From Chloroflexota bacterium (lineage in GTDB: Bacteria > Chloroflexota > Anaerolineae > Anaerolineales > Anaerolineaceae): a DNA stretch of 29,931 bases. Within the stretch, counting starts at the first letter, position 1; every line of letters begins with the position of its first letter. The DNA lies in assembly GCA_029265085.1 (NCBI GenBank), contig JAJUJY010000037.1, positions 1 through 29,931 on the forward strand, read 5' to 3'. The position numbers and the translations under genes were made by a program. Below, piece by piece: positions 15,244-24,919 of the stretch. Below the pieces are notes generated by a model. It did no database searches. It was not told the origin of the DNA and saw nothing but the letters and a program-made list of their open reading frames with translations.

Positions 15244-16563
15244 ATGACATCCATTAAAGAACAGCTCATTGCTAAATTTGAAAACCGCTCTGCAAAAGTC
15301 GCGGTTTTGGGTATGGGGTATGTTGGCCTGCCTTTGGCAGTGGTTTTTGCTGAGGCAGGTTTTGAGGTGATTGGGATTGATCCGATTCAGGAAAAGGTGG
15401 ATTTACTAAACCAGGGTGTATCATACATTTTGGATATTCCCACAGAACAAGTTGCCAGATTGGTTCAAAAAGGTCTAATAAAGGCTACAACAGATTATTC
15501 TGTGCTGTCTCAGGTCGATGCTGTATCCATTTGTGTTCCAACACCTTTGCGGCAGACAGGCGATCCAGATCTTTCTTTCATTGTAAGCGCGGCTGAAGGT
15601 TTATCACCTTATGTTCACAAAGGAATGGTGGTTGTTTTAGAGTCAAGCACCTACCCAGGCACAACACGCGAATTGGTACTGCCAACGATGACCGAAAAAA
15701 GCGGATTGGTAATTGGTGAGGATCTTTTCCTGGCGTTTTCACCGGAGCGAGTTGATCCAGGCCGAACCGATTGGACAACGTATAATACCCCCAAGGTGGT
15801 TGGCGGAATTACACCAAATTGCTCTGATGTCGCTTCTGCCTGGTACTGTGCTGCCATCGAGACGGTTGTGCCGGTTACTTCTACCGAAGTCGCTGAAATG
15901 GCTAAATTGCTGGAAAATACGTTCCGAATGATTAATATCGGACTGGTAAATGAATTGGCGATTATGTGCGACCGGTTAAATGTAGATGTTTGGGAAGTGA
16001 TTGATGCCGCTGCTACCAAACCATTTGGTTTTATGAAGTTTACACCGGGACCTGGGCTGGGCGGTCACTGTATTCCTATTGATCCGCTATATCTTTCTTG
16101 GAAGCTGCGCTCTCTCAATTATAATGCCCGGTTTATCGAGCTGGCCTCTGAGATCAATACCAACATGCCGCGTTTTGCGGTTGGAAAAGTGCAAGATGCT
16201 TTGAATGATCATGGCAAGCCATTAAAGGGCAGTAAAGTGCTGGTTTTGGGTGCTGCATATAAGCCGGATATTGATGATCTGCGCGAATCACCAGCCCTGG
16301 ATGTGATTCATCTGCTGCGGCAAAAGGGTGCAGAGGTTCGTTATCATGATCCCTATATCCCGGTTTTGAAGCATGATGAAATTATGATGGAAAGTGTAAA
16401 GGAATTAATGCCGGCTGTGATTGCGGCCGATTGCGTTGTGATTATTACCAATCATAAGGTTTATGATTACCCGGCTTTGGTTGATGCAGCGCAATTAATT
16501 GTCGATACTCGGAACGCATTGGGAAAATTAGGGCGGAATCACCCCAAAGTTGTGAGGTTATAA
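15244..16563 (+). CDS. Nucleotide-sugar 6-dehydrogenase (WbpA/UDP-GlcNAc dehydrogenase-like)
   Basis: A 439-residue NAD-dependent enzyme that oxidises C6 of a UDP-sugar to the uronate. The Rossmann motif is VLGMGYVGLPLA (residues 21-32). SICVPTPL and LESSTYPGTT are family blocks. The active-site segment FTPGPGLGGHCIPIDPLYLSWK contains the catalytic Cys (C276). GAAYKPDIDDLRESPAL is the C-terminal UDP-binding block. PGLGGHCIPIDP resembles WbpA (UDP-N-acetylglucosamine to the uronic acid) more than UDP-glucose dehydrogenases. Substrate is not certain. ATG 15244 is preferred over TTG 15232. Its stop overlaps the epimerase start as TAATG. Confidence 0.9.
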   Translation: MTSIKEQLIAKFENRSAKVAVLGMGYVGLPLAVVFAEAGFEVIGIDPIQEKVDLLNQGVSYILDIPTEQVARLVQKGLIKATTDYSVLSQVDAVSICVPTPLRQTGDPDLSFIVSAAEGLSPYVHKGMVVVLESSTYPGTTRELVLPTMTEKSGLVIGEDLFLAFSPERVDPGRTDWTTYNTPKVVGGITPNCSDVASAWYCAAIETVVPVTSTEVAEMAKLLENTFRMINIGLVNELAIMCDRLNVDVWEVIDAAATKPFGFMKFTPGPGLGGHCIPIDPLYLSWKLRSLNYNARFIELASEINTNMPRFAVGKVQDALNDHGKPLKGSKVLVLGAAYKPDIDDLRESPALDVIHLLRQKGAEVRYHDPYIPVLKHDEIMMESVKELMPAVIAADCVVIITNHKVYDYPALVDAAQLIVDTRNALGKLGRNHPKVVRL

Positions 16564-17543
16564 TGTCTTCTCGTTATTTAGTCACCGGCGCAGCTGGTTT
16601 CATTGGTTCAAAGGTGGCTCAAAAGCTGTTAGCTGCTGGGCATACTGTGTTTGGATTGGACAATTTTAATGATGCTTATGATGTGCGATTAAAGCATTGG
16701 CGCTACCAACAGCTATCTTCTCACCCCAATTTTAAACTTTACCAGGAAGATATCCGCGATTTTAAGGCGATGGAACGGGTTTTTGCGGATATGGGACCAG
16801 TGGATGCAGTCTTTAACCTGGCTGCGCGAGCGGGAGTTCCTTATAGTGTAAAAGATCCCTGGATATATTTGGAAACGAATGCCACCGGCACCTTGAATTT
16901 ACTCGAGAATTGCCGGATACACGGGATTCAAAAATTTATCCTGGCATCAACCTCCAGCCTGTACGGTACGCATAACCCGATGCCGTTTCAAGAAGATGCC
17001 GATACAAGTCGTCCGCTTTCACCCTATGCGGCAAGTAAAAAAGCGGCAGAGACGATGTGCTATACCTATCATCATTTATATGGAATGGATATCACAGTTT
17101 ACCGGTATTTCACGGTGTATGGCCCAGCAGGTCGCCCGGATATGAGCTTATTCCGGTTTTGCCAATGGATTGCCGAAGAACGCCCATTGCGGTTGTACGG
17201 CGACGGAAGCTATACGCGTGATTTTACTTTTGTGGATGATATCGCGGATGGAACCATCCTTGGGCTAAAGCCGGTTGGTTATGATGTGTTTAATCTCGGC
17301 AATGACCACCCTCATTCCATTATGGAGATGATTAATACGTTAGAAGATCATTTGGGTAAAAAAGCAAAGATTGAATTTTTACCCGTCCAAACGGTGGATA
17401 TGCCAGCAACCTGGGCAAATATTGACAAAGCGAAAACAGTGCTCGGATGGCAGCCCAAGGTTTCATTGCGCGATGGATTGAGCAAGATGGTTAATTGGTA
17501 TATGGCTGAGCGAGAATGGGCCAGCCAGGTATTGACTCCATGA
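16563..17543 (+). CDS. NAD-dependent UDP-uronate 4-epimerase-like (SDR)
   Basis: A 326-residue extended short-chain dehydrogenase. The nucleotide motif is TGAAGFIG (residues 8-15). The catalytic set is S131/S132 with Y155 and K159 in SPYAASKKAAE. YRYFTVYGPAGRPDMSLF and RDFTFVDDIADG match the UDP-glucuronate 4-epimerase (GAE/Cap1J-type) group. Following a 6-dehydrogenase, it probably interconverts the uronic acid made there, for example to the galacto form. It overlaps the flippase start as ATGA, so the operon is tightly coupled. Confidence 0.9.
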   Translation: MSSRYLVTGAAGFIGSKVAQKLLAAGHTVFGLDNFNDAYDVRLKHWRYQQLSSHPNFKLYQEDIRDFKAMERVFADMGPVDAVFNLAARAGVPYSVKDPWIYLETNATGTLNLLENCRIHGIQKFILASTSSLYGTHNPMPFQEDADTSRPLSPYAASKKAAETMCYTYHHLYGMDITVYRYFTVYGPAGRPDMSLFRFCQWIAEERPLRLYGDGSYTRDFTFVDDIADGTILGLKPVGYDVFNLGNDHPHSIMEMINTLEDHLGKKAKIEFLPVQTVDMPATWANIDKAKTVLGWQPKVSLRDGLSKMVNWYMAEREWASQVLTP

Positions 17544-18898
17544 AATTGTTCGACCAATTGAAACGAAATTGGTTGGAGGATAAATTATTGCGCACGGTAG
17601 TGCGTAATTCAAGTTATCTTTTTTCCAGTAATACCGTTTCAATGGGTTTAACCTTTTTTCAAGGGATTATGGCGGCTGCTTTACTTGGGCCGTCTAATTA
17701 CGGTACCCTTGGGGTAATTATTTCTTTTGCGTCCAACGTAAATCGATTGCTCTCCTTCCGGATGAACGAGATTGTGGTGAAGTATGGCGGGCAATACTTA
17801 GAGGAAGGGCGTAAAGATCTTGCTGGTGCTGTCATCAAATTGGCGGCAATAGCGGAAGCAGTTACTTCTGTTGTTGCTTATGGATTGCTGATTTTACTGG
17901 CTCGTTGGGGAGCAGAAACAATTGTGAAAGATCCCGTAACTGCTCCCTGGATAATTTTTTATGGATTGGCTTTGTTGGCTAATCTGATGACAGAAACTTC
18001 CACTGCCGTGCTACAGTTAGGCGGGCATTTTAGGACGCAGGCGCTATTTAATTTGCTGCAGAATATATTGACAGCAAGCTGGATCTTTGCTGCTTATTTG
18101 CTTAAAGGCAATGTATTTGATGTGATCCTGGCTTACCTGGCTGGCAAGTTTTTGTTTGGAATGGGGGTGATGATTTCATCCTTTTACTGGTTGAAACCAT
18201 TGGTTGGGGACCAATGGTGGAAGGCAGATCTTCATTCTATCCCGCAAATTAAACGTATGTTGCGGTTTGCTGCCAGTACGAATTTAAGCGGCACTGTGAA
18301 CATGTTGATCCGCGATAGTGAACTGCTATGGCTTGGCTATTTCTTGACTACGCTGGAAGCAGGATATTATAAATTCGGTTTGGCAATGATGAATGTGATT
18401 ATTTTGCCAATTTTGCCCTTCATCCAAACAACCTTCCCAGAGATAACGCGCTCGGTAACAAACCGTTCCTGGGCAGCCTTAAAATCCTTATTGAAAAAGA
18501 CCAGCCTGATTGCATTAATTTTGTCTGGGTTGGTCGTAGTGGGGTTGGTGTTATTTGGTCCCTGGTTCTTGAATGTATATTCTGGTGGCGAATATTTACC
18601 GGCTCTGCCTGTTATCTGGGTATTGTTCCTTGGTTATACCTTTGGAAACATTTTTTATTGGAACCGGCCACTGCTTTTAGCACTCAATCGTCCTAACTTA
18701 CCCCTTGCGGTAACTTTTAGTGTTGGCCTGATCAAAACTATCTTGATGGTTATGTTGGTTTCACGGTATGGAGTCAATATGCAGGCATGGCTATTGACCG
18801 GTTATTTTGTAGTATCCATTGGTCTGGTTGTGATTTCTGGATTGAGAAATGTGCACCAGGAAGAACGGAAAGATGCAATGGCAGGAGGTGTGTCTTGA
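17540..18898 (+). CDS. Wzx-like polysaccharide flippase (MATE/MOP superfamily)
   Basis: A 452-residue membrane protein with about 12-14 hydrophobic segments and the usual early pattern YLFSSNTVSMGLTFFQGIMAAALLGPSNYG, where G-P-S-x-Y-G is typical of Wzx/RfbX flippases. ELLWLGYFLTTLEAGYYKFGLAMMNV is the conserved middle block of the family. It likely moves lipid-linked sugar units across the membrane. ATG 17540 overlaps the epimerase stop as ATGA and starts MKLFDQLKRNW; the frame stays open upstream inside the epimerase gene. The C-terminus overlaps the next gene by 4 bases (TTGA). Confidence 0.88.
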   Translation: MKLFDQLKRNWLEDKLLRTVVRNSSYLFSSNTVSMGLTFFQGIMAAALLGPSNYGTLGVIISFASNVNRLLSFRMNEIVVKYGGQYLEEGRKDLAGAVIKLAAIAEAVTSVVAYGLLILLARWGAETIVKDPVTAPWIIFYGLALLANLMTETSTAVLQLGGHFRTQALFNLLQNILTASWIFAAYLLKGNVFDVILAYLAGKFLFGMGVMISSFYWLKPLVGDQWWKADLHSIPQIKRMLRFAASTNLSGTVNMLIRDSELLWLGYFLTTLEAGYYKFGLAMMNVIILPILPFIQTTFPEITRSVTNRSWAALKSLLKKTSLIALILSGLVVVGLVLFGPWFLNVYSGGEYLPALPVIWVLFLGYTFGNIFYWNRPLLLALNRPNLPLAVTFSVGLIKTILMVMLVSRYGVNMQAWLLTGYFVVSIGLVVISGLRNVHQEERKDAMAGGVS

Positions 18899-20028
18899 GA
18901 ATTGCCTGTGTGGCCACATCACAAATTCCTTCAAGTACTGCAAATAGCATTCAGGTAATGAAAGTATGCCAGTCAATCGTTCAATTAGGAAATCAGGTGG
19001 CGCTTTGGGTGCCTGGAAAAATCCATCATCCCTGGAATGAATTGAGCTCATACTACGGAATCAAGGATGCCTTTGAAGTCCATTGGCTTGCCAGTAACCC
19101 GAAGCTGAAACGGTATGATTTTTCATTTGCAGCATTAAATGCGATTCGATCTTGGAAAGCCGATGTATGTTATACATGGCTTCCACAGGTGGGTGTTTTG
19201 GCTTTATTACAAGGAATTCCATCTGTGCTTGAGGTGCATGACCGGCCAACCGGAAAGTTTGGTCCGTGGTTGCTAAAACAATTTGTAAATCACAAAACAC
19301 CGAAAAGATTAGCTATAATTACCAGGGCATTGGAACATGTCCTGCAAAAAGAATTTCAATTATCGGGTCGGCAAGAAGAAGTGGTTATCACCCCGAATGG
19401 GGTTGATTTAGAACGGTTTGAACAATTACCTGCACCTCCAATTGCACGCAAACAATTAGGTTTGCCTGATAAAACAACTGCTGTGTACAGCGGCCATTTT
19501 TATGCAGGGCGGGGAATCGATGTTTTGTTTGAGTTAGCCAAGGCCATTCCCCAGGTGCAGTTTGTCTGGGTTGGGGGCAATCCCGATTCAGTAGCGGAAT
19601 GGCAGGGGATCATTCGGGCGGCTGGAATCCAAAATGTAATCTTAACCGGGTTTATTGAAAATACGCAGCTTCCAATTTATCAGGCTGCGGCTGAATTTTT
19701 ATTGATGCCCTACGGCAAATCCATTGCGGGGAGCAGCGGCGGTAATTCAGCTGATATATGCAGTCCAATGAAAATGTTTGAATATCTTGCAACCGGACGG
19801 ATCATTCTGACATCGGATTTGCCTGTATTGCATGAAGTGCTGAATGAGGATAACGCGGTTTTTTGTCCGCCAGAGGATCCATCGATATGGATCAAAGAAA
19901 TGAAGTCTTTGCTTGAAGATCCTTTGCGTATGGCTGATTTGAGCCAGCGAGCTCGTCAAGATGCAGTCCAATTTACCTGGCGATCGAGAACTGAAACGGT
20001 CTTCAAGACTTTTCGTTTGATAAAATAA
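18895..20028 (+). CDS. GT4-family glycosyltransferase
   Basis: A 377-residue GT-B enzyme. The N-terminal domain starts RIACVATSQIPSSTANSIQVMKVCQSI, with the acceptor side. VITPNGVDLERFE is the domain hinge. TAVYSGHFYAGRGIDVLFELAKAIPQVQFVWVGG and DICSPMKMFEYLATGRIILTSDLPVLHEV form the nucleotide-sugar site, with the E-x(7)-E-like feature. The start is TTG at 18895 with AGGAGG at 18883-18888 (6-base spacing); it overlaps the flippase stop as TTGA. An in-frame ATG further up at 18787 would lie inside the flippase gene and encode no domain. The sugar and linkage are not determinable. Confidence 0.9.
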   Translation: MRIACVATSQIPSSTANSIQVMKVCQSIVQLGNQVALWVPGKIHHPWNELSSYYGIKDAFEVHWLASNPKLKRYDFSFAALNAIRSWKADVCYTWLPQVGVLALLQGIPSVLEVHDRPTGKFGPWLLKQFVNHKTPKRLAIITRALEHVLQKEFQLSGRQEEVVITPNGVDLERFEQLPAPPIARKQLGLPDKTTAVYSGHFYAGRGIDVLFELAKAIPQVQFVWVGGNPDSVAEWQGIIRAAGIQNVILTGFIENTQLPIYQAAAEFLLMPYGKSIAGSSGGNSADICSPMKMFEYLATGRIILTSDLPVLHEVLNEDNAVFCPPEDPSIWIKEMKSLLEDPLRMADLSQRARQDAVQFTWRSRTETVFKTFRLIK

Positions 20029-20035
20029 TCTCTTT

Positions 20036-22648
20036 ATGAAGAAAAACAACAATCCCGCATTGATCCTGGTATTAACCGGTATTGCCGGGCTGATCCCGCT
20101 GGTGTTGCTGCTTGTCATCCCTCGCGATCCCAAAAATGTGGTTTTCTTGGGATTTTCTCTGCAGCGATTATTGATGGTAATTGTTGCATTATTACTGACC
20201 AGCCTTCCTTTACTAGGCGCAGGATTAACAATTTTTGGCAGGCCATCTGTCAAAGAGTTAATTTCCAAAAAAATACTTCTTTTCTTAAATAATCGGATCG
20301 TTCATTTTGTCTCGATTTTCGGAATTGTTTTTGGCTGGCTGGGTTTATTTCTGCCTTCATATTGGTTCAAACGCTCACACTGGTATTTTGAGCGGCTTTC
20401 ACCATTTCTGATTTGGGCTGGAGTGGTTGGATTAATCCTCTTTGTTTGGATAACCATTTCCAGAAATGGTTGGCATGGGCGCCAGTGGTTCGTTTTGCAG
20501 AAAGAACAATCACGCCTTTGGACAGCAATTGGAATCTGCCTGGTTGTTTTTCTGATTGGCGGCGGGTTGATTTGGACAACGAAGATTGGCATTGAGCCGG
20601 ATATGTTTTGGAATGGTGCAGGTGTGCCTGTTTTAAGTTTTCAGGTCATCATTGGATTATTCTTGGCCTTTTTATTGGGAGGTTGGTTAAGAAAAAATTC
20701 CACCGGACTTGCTCGTAATCGATGGGTGGATGGAGCAGTGGCTGCAATTATTTGGCTTACCGCTGTATTGTTATGGAATTTCACACCCATTGACCATAGT
20801 TATCATGCGCCAGGGCCATATCCTCCCAATTATGAGTATTACCCATTTTCAGATGCTGTTTTATACGATTTAGGCGGTCAGTACTGGCAAATGGGAGAAG
20901 GAATACTCAAAGGAATTCCGCTTGATAAGCCAGTTTATATGCTTATGCTGGGGGTGTTCCACTTACTTGGCGGACAGGATTACCTCAATGTGATCTTTAT
21001 CCAGTTGATGGTATTTGCTATGCTTCCGGTTGTGCTTTACCGGATGGGAAATGAATTTGGCAATCGAGAAGCAGGTATATTCATTGCGCTCCTCGCGATT
21101 TTCCGTGAGAGGAATGCATTGGCTGCCGCCCAATATATTGAAGTAGCACCTGTAAAGGTGATGTTAACCGAATTCCCTGCTGCCTTAGGAATGATCGCAG
21201 CTGCTTACTTTATATTTCGTTGGTTAAGGAACCCTAATGAACGAAACATCAATGCGATTCTGGCAGGCGGGCTGATTGGTGTTGCAGCTTTTATCCGTCC
21301 TCATGCATTAGTAATGATTCCCTTGATCGTAGGTTTTGCAGGGTTTCTGTTTTTACCCAAATGGCGCATTTGGCTGCGTAGTTCGGGCTGGTTTGTTATT
21401 ACAGCGCTTGTTTTTATGCTGCCCTGGTTAATTGTCTCTCAGCAGGCAAATCAAGGCTCACTATTAACGAAAATTGAATTGATTATTCAAAACCGGTATT
21501 TTCAAAAAGATACTTTGATATTACCTGATTCTCATAATGCCCAAGCCACGAATCCGCTGATCAGTTATAAAGTGGAACCTATGGTAATTCCATTGGATCT
21601 TAATGTCTCGGATTCAAATAATTGGCCGCGGCAAGATGGCAATTATGAAAGTGCTGTGCAATTTGTCCCAGCGCATTTTGCTCATAATATCATCATGTCT
21701 GTTTTGGCATTACCAACATCTTTCCGTTTGGATCGGATTGATCTGGCTGTACAATCCGTTTTTTGGCGCTCAATCATGAGTTGGGATGGCGGATTATCTT
21801 CAGGACAAACCCTGTTATTCATATTAAATTTGGTGATATTATCCATCGGTATAGGGAAATCATGGCAAAAACATCGATGGGCAGGATTGGTGCCGCTTAT
21901 TGTGTTCCTGGGTTTTTATTTTGCCAATGGTTTGGCCAGAACATCCGGTGGAAGATATTTGGTTCCGGTAGATTGGGTAGTTTTGTTATATTACGGCCTG
22001 GGATTGGTTCAGATTGTACAATGGGGAAAAACTATTTTGGGTTTCATGGAAAAGGATGGTATTTTTCTAGAACCAAAACGGGATAGTCTAAATCAACACC
22101 AATCTGGATGGAAATCTGAGTTGATGGCTTTTGGTGCATTTATTATTTTGGGGTTAGCTGTTCCTTACTCTCACCTGCTTATACCCAAACATTTTGAGCC
22201 GCTTGACCGACAGGCACTGATTCAGAGTACTGCACTTCAAAGTGCTTTATCTGTGGCGGGCATTTCACAAAGCGATCTTGATACATTTTTAACCAATCCG
22301 CAGGCAATGCTGGTGTTGGGACGCGGCTTATACCCGCGGTATTTAAACCAGTACGAGGGGGATATTGGGGCTTTTCAAAATCTTGGTTATCCCCGTCTTT
22401 ATATCAACCTGGTTTCTAAGGATACCAGCCGGAATGTCTTGATTCCATTACAAGCATCACCACTCCATTTTGAAAATGGGATAGATTATCTGGTTTTGGG
22501 CTGTTGGGATGAGGTTGACCAGATGATTGATGCTGTTATGATTACCGCCTTGGATGGCACAACCGAACCAATCCTCCGCGATTTTCAAACTGAGTTATCC
22601 TGTCCGCTAAAAAGACCGGTTTGTGATAATAACGGCAATTGCAATTAA
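20036..22648 (+). CDS. Large GT-C type membrane glycosyltransferase (GT39-like)
   Basis: An 870-residue polytopic protein, about 13-15 membrane segments. The stretch YPFSDAVLYDLGGQYWQMGEGILKG, near residue 270, is the acidic periplasmic loop typical of GT-C enzymes using polyprenyl-phosphate sugars. GGLIGVAAFIRPHALVMIPLIVG is a typical ArnT/PMT-like helix. The last 140 residues are extracellular, with a Cys-rich end (SCPLKRPVCDNNGNC). It might instead be a Wzy-like polymerase; GT39-like is favoured for the loop. No ribosome site is evident before ATG 20036. The stop overlaps the opposing waaL-like gene by 4 bases. Confidence 0.65.
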   Translation: MKKNNNPALILVLTGIAGLIPLVLLLVIPRDPKNVVFLGFSLQRLLMVIVALLLTSLPLLGAGLTIFGRPSVKELISKKILLFLNNRIVHFVSIFGIVFGWLGLFLPSYWFKRSHWYFERLSPFLIWAGVVGLILFVWITISRNGWHGRQWFVLQKEQSRLWTAIGICLVVFLIGGGLIWTTKIGIEPDMFWNGAGVPVLSFQVIIGLFLAFLLGGWLRKNSTGLARNRWVDGAVAAIIWLTAVLLWNFTPIDHSYHAPGPYPPNYEYYPFSDAVLYDLGGQYWQMGEGILKGIPLDKPVYMLMLGVFHLLGGQDYLNVIFIQLMVFAMLPVVLYRMGNEFGNREAGIFIALLAIFRERNALAAAQYIEVAPVKVMLTEFPAALGMIAAAYFIFRWLRNPNERNINAILAGGLIGVAAFIRPHALVMIPLIVGFAGFLFLPKWRIWLRSSGWFVITALVFMLPWLIVSQQANQGSLLTKIELIIQNRYFQKDTLILPDSHNAQATNPLISYKVEPMVIPLDLNVSDSNNWPRQDGNYESAVQFVPAHFAHNIIMSVLALPTSFRLDRIDLAVQSVFWRSIMSWDGGLSSGQTLLFILNLVILSIGIGKSWQKHRWAGLVPLIVFLGFYFANGLARTSGGRYLVPVDWVVLLYYGLGLVQIVQWGKTILGFMEKDGIFLEPKRDSLNQHQSGWKSELMAFGAFIILGLAVPYSHLLIPKHFEPLDRQALIQSTALQSALSVAGISQSDLDTFLTNPQAMLVLGRGLYPRYLNQYEGDIGAFQNLGYPRLYINLVSKDTSRNVLIPLQASPLHFENGIDYLVLGCWDEVDQMIDAVMITALDGTTEPILRDFQTELSCPLKRPVCDNNGNCN

Positions 22649-24108
22649 TCTTCAGCTAATTGCATCTGTGCAGCTGATGTCAACCAACCGAGCGATAACC
22701 AATAATACGGCAAGGCAAAGGAATCAATGCTTAGCCCTTCTGCAATTAAAGCAACAAGTACCAACTGCCCGGTCAAAGCCATTGTGGACAAAACAGGGTG
22801 ATTTGCCTTTTCGAGTTTTCTGGCTGAAAGCCATAACAGATATAACCAAGAAGAGAATATAGAAAATCCAAGTATGCCAGTTTCTGCCAGAAGGCGAAAC
22901 CAGAGGCTCATCAGATTGGGCAGAGCATTCGTATAGTATAATTTGTGCGGTTCAGCCATTGTCCAGCCAAATGGGGGCAACTTTTGAGGGATGAAGTATC
23001 CCGAGTGATCCAGCCCAACACCAATGATTGGATGGTCGCTGAACACCTCCAGCCCGACTTGCCAAAAGATGGCTCGTTCACCAAATACTAACCCCTGGGC
23101 CAGCTCATTAAAGCTCACACGCTCCTGTACCAATGTGAACAGGTTTTCCATCCGCGGATCAATTTTACTCATCCCGTAGGCGGCTCCCAGGATCATCCCT
23201 GCATAAACTACGATTAATCCAAAAAACAGAGCAATGGTAAGCATTGTCTGTGGGGATGATGCGAGCGGCGCACCTCTTCTTTTTGCTAAAACTTTCTTTT
23301 TGATCCATTCGGCCAGAAGTAAATTGGCACGCAATAACAGGTATGCCACCATCAAAATGAATCCAAGCAAGCCGATCCGGGAATAAGAAAGTAATAATGA
23401 GGCAATACCGCCAGCCAGCAAGACATTCTCAAACGAAATATGGAAAACTCGACATGAATGGGCAGATGTTTTCCGGATGGTCGATGCTACCCAATAAGGT
23501 AAGAAGACCATATTCAATTGGTGAGCCAGCCAGGATGGCTCATAAGCAAATCCGGTAGAACGTCGTAAATATAATTCGCCACTGGCGGATATCATTTCCT
23601 GGAAGCTGATCATCCATTGTGGATAAGGTGCGTTTGTATCCACCAACCAGATGACTGCCTGGAGAATAGACCAGCTAATGATGAATAAACCAGCCCAATT
23701 GATGTAGCGTTGTAATTTTTGTAAATCGCCGGGTTTGGCAGGCCAGGTTGCTGCTGCCAGGTAAAAGGACAAACCAATCCCCAGCGTAATAATCGCGGAT
23801 ACTTCATTTGATAGACGGTTGACTTCTCGGAAAGGCGGCAGGTTGATGAAGTAAGAGGCTGCCCAGGCTGCCAGTGCAACAAGCACAAACCAAAATAAGG
23901 GGTAACTCTGGCGAGGTAGTGGATGGCGCTGTATCCATTTTGGGATTAAAAATATGAGAATAAGGATGATTAAAGGAATCAACGCCGGAGGGGCTACCAT
24001 GGTTCCGCCAAAGCGATTTGCGATCCAGGGCAAACTGGTAATTGGCAGCAGTAGTACCAGCGCAGCCCAACTGAAATTAACCAGGACTGATTGAATCCGT
24101 TTGATCAC
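22645..24108 (-). CDS. O-antigen ligase/polymerase family protein (WaaL/Wzy)
   Basis: A 487-residue membrane protein with about 11-12 segments. The large periplasmic loop between the later helices contains RAIFWQVGLEVFSDHPIIGVGLDHSGYFIP, the Wzy_C/O-antigen-ligase block (R-x-x-x-W and G-x-G). STGFAYEPSWLAHQLNMVF and SRIGLLGFILMVAYLLLRANLLL also fit. It either polymerises the lipid-linked units or ligates them; the phylum has no typical lipid A, so a polymerase or protein/cell-wall ligase role is inferred. Start is GTG at 24108, 1 base after the wzz stop. It converges on the GT-C gene with a 4-base overlap and no terminator. Confidence 0.85.
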   Translation of the reverse strand: MIKRIQSVLVNFSWAALVLLLPITSLPWIANRFGGTMVAPPALIPLIILILIFLIPKWIQRHPLPRQSYPLFWFVLVALAAWAASYFINLPPFREVNRLSNEVSAIITLGIGLSFYLAAATWPAKPGDLQKLQRYINWAGLFIISWSILQAVIWLVDTNAPYPQWMISFQEMISASGELYLRRSTGFAYEPSWLAHQLNMVFLPYWVASTIRKTSAHSCRVFHISFENVLLAGGIASLLLSYSRIGLLGFILMVAYLLLRANLLLAEWIKKKVLAKRRGAPLASSPQTMLTIALFFGLIVVYAGMILGAAYGMSKIDPRMENLFTLVQERVSFNELAQGLVFGERAIFWQVGLEVFSDHPIIGVGLDHSGYFIPQKLPPFGWTMAEPHKLYYTNALPNLMSLWFRLLAETGILGFSIFSSWLYLLWLSARKLEKANHPVLSTMALTGQLVLVALIAEGLSIDSFALPYYWLSLGWLTSAAQMQLAED

Positions 24109-24109
24109 G

Positions 24110-24880
24110 TTAGATGCTCTTTATAAATGGATTACGGAAATCTGAATGCAGGAAAGCAATTCCTATCAACAATCCCAAACCAGCCCCAGCTAACAAGAAA
24201 AATTTTCGTTGGTATTGTACGGGGGTTGAAGGCGTTTCCGCCTGAATATTCCAGTGATATCGTATTCCAGGGAAAATCCCCTGGCTTGCCTCTAATTCAG
24301 CCTGCAAACTTGTATTTGTTGCATCCATTTCAGTTTGCAAATTGGTTAGATTGCATAAATCACTATTGGCGGGTGCATTTTTGCAAGTGGATAGTGTATC
24401 AAGATATTGCTGAATCTGTTCTGCTTTACGGGCATGCTCCGACGCTTTGTCTAATTCTTTTTTTGCTTCCTCAGCCCAAAGGTTAGCCAATATTGCTGCT
24501 TTTTGCGGATCGGTATATTGTGCTCGAAATGCCCATGCATCTGCCTTACGTTCAACTAAAACGATATTTTGTAGGTTTGCTCCAGTCAGTTCAATCTCTT
24601 GCTCCCGAGCAGCGTTTATTACCCGGCGCATTACCTCAGTGCTTTTCATGACCGACCCGGCCATATCAATGGCCATATCGTATTCTTCTTCGTTTATGCT
24701 TCCAACTCGAGCAGAGTCAATACCTGTGGCAATCTCTGCTTGCGCTTCATATAGGGGTGGCGTGATACGCGAGGCATACCAACCTATGCTGGTACCAATC
24801 ACAATTAAGGCAACTATTAACCACCAGTTGCGTAATGCTTTTTCTAAAGTGTCTAGAGGGGTGTAGGTGTTTTGTGTCAT
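24110..24880 (-). CDS. Wzz-like chain-length determinant protein
   Basis: A 256-residue membrane protein with the polysaccharide co-polymerase layout. Helix 1 is WWLIVALIVIGTSIGWYAS (residues about 19-37) and helix 2 is FFLLAGAGLGLLIGIAFL (about 227-244); between lies a periplasmic domain with predicted coiled coil (EEAKKELDKASEHARKAEQIQQYL). PLYEAQAEIATG is the typical Wzz beta segment. It should set polymer length together with the Wzy/WaaL-like protein downstream. Start ATG 24880 has no ribosome site, but TATAAT ends 9 bases ahead. Two nearby cysteines (STCKNAP..DLCN) may form a disulfide. Confidence 0.88.
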   Translation of the reverse strand: MTQNTYTPLDTLEKALRNWWLIVALIVIGTSIGWYASRITPPLYEAQAEIATGIDSARVGSINEEEYDMAIDMAGSVMKSTEVMRRVINAAREQEIELTGANLQNIVLVERKADAWAFRAQYTDPQKAAILANLWAEEAKKELDKASEHARKAEQIQQYLDTLSTCKNAPANSDLCNLTNLQTEMDATNTSLQAELEASQGIFPGIRYHWNIQAETPSTPVQYQRKFFLLAGAGLGLLIGIAFLHSDFRNPFIKSI

Positions 24881-24888
24881 TTAAAGGA

Positions 24889-24894
24889 ATTATA
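24889..24894 (-). promoter_or_regulatory. -10 box for near-leaderless wzz transcript
   Basis: TATAAT read on the - strand (24894-24889) lies in the 39-base gap between the upstream lipoprotein gene and wzz, 9 bases before the ATG at 24880. There is no Shine-Dalgarno sequence in the gap. The start point would be at or just before the ATG. The -35 side has no clear match. Confidence 0.5.
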
Positions 24895-24919
24895 CATTTT
24901 ATTTGTTGACGGAGTTTTT

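Noticed and set aside
15223..15246. Calling the polysaccharide operon start fully leaderless
   Set aside because: The predicted start leaves about 9 bases before the ATG, so it is near-leaderless at best; only the promoter is listed.
20021..20036. Leaderless start for the GT-C gene (TAAAAT, 9 bases before the ATG)
   Set aside because: The hexamer overlaps the end of the previous gene, is not consensus, and read-through translation from the GT4 gene 7 bases away explains expression better.
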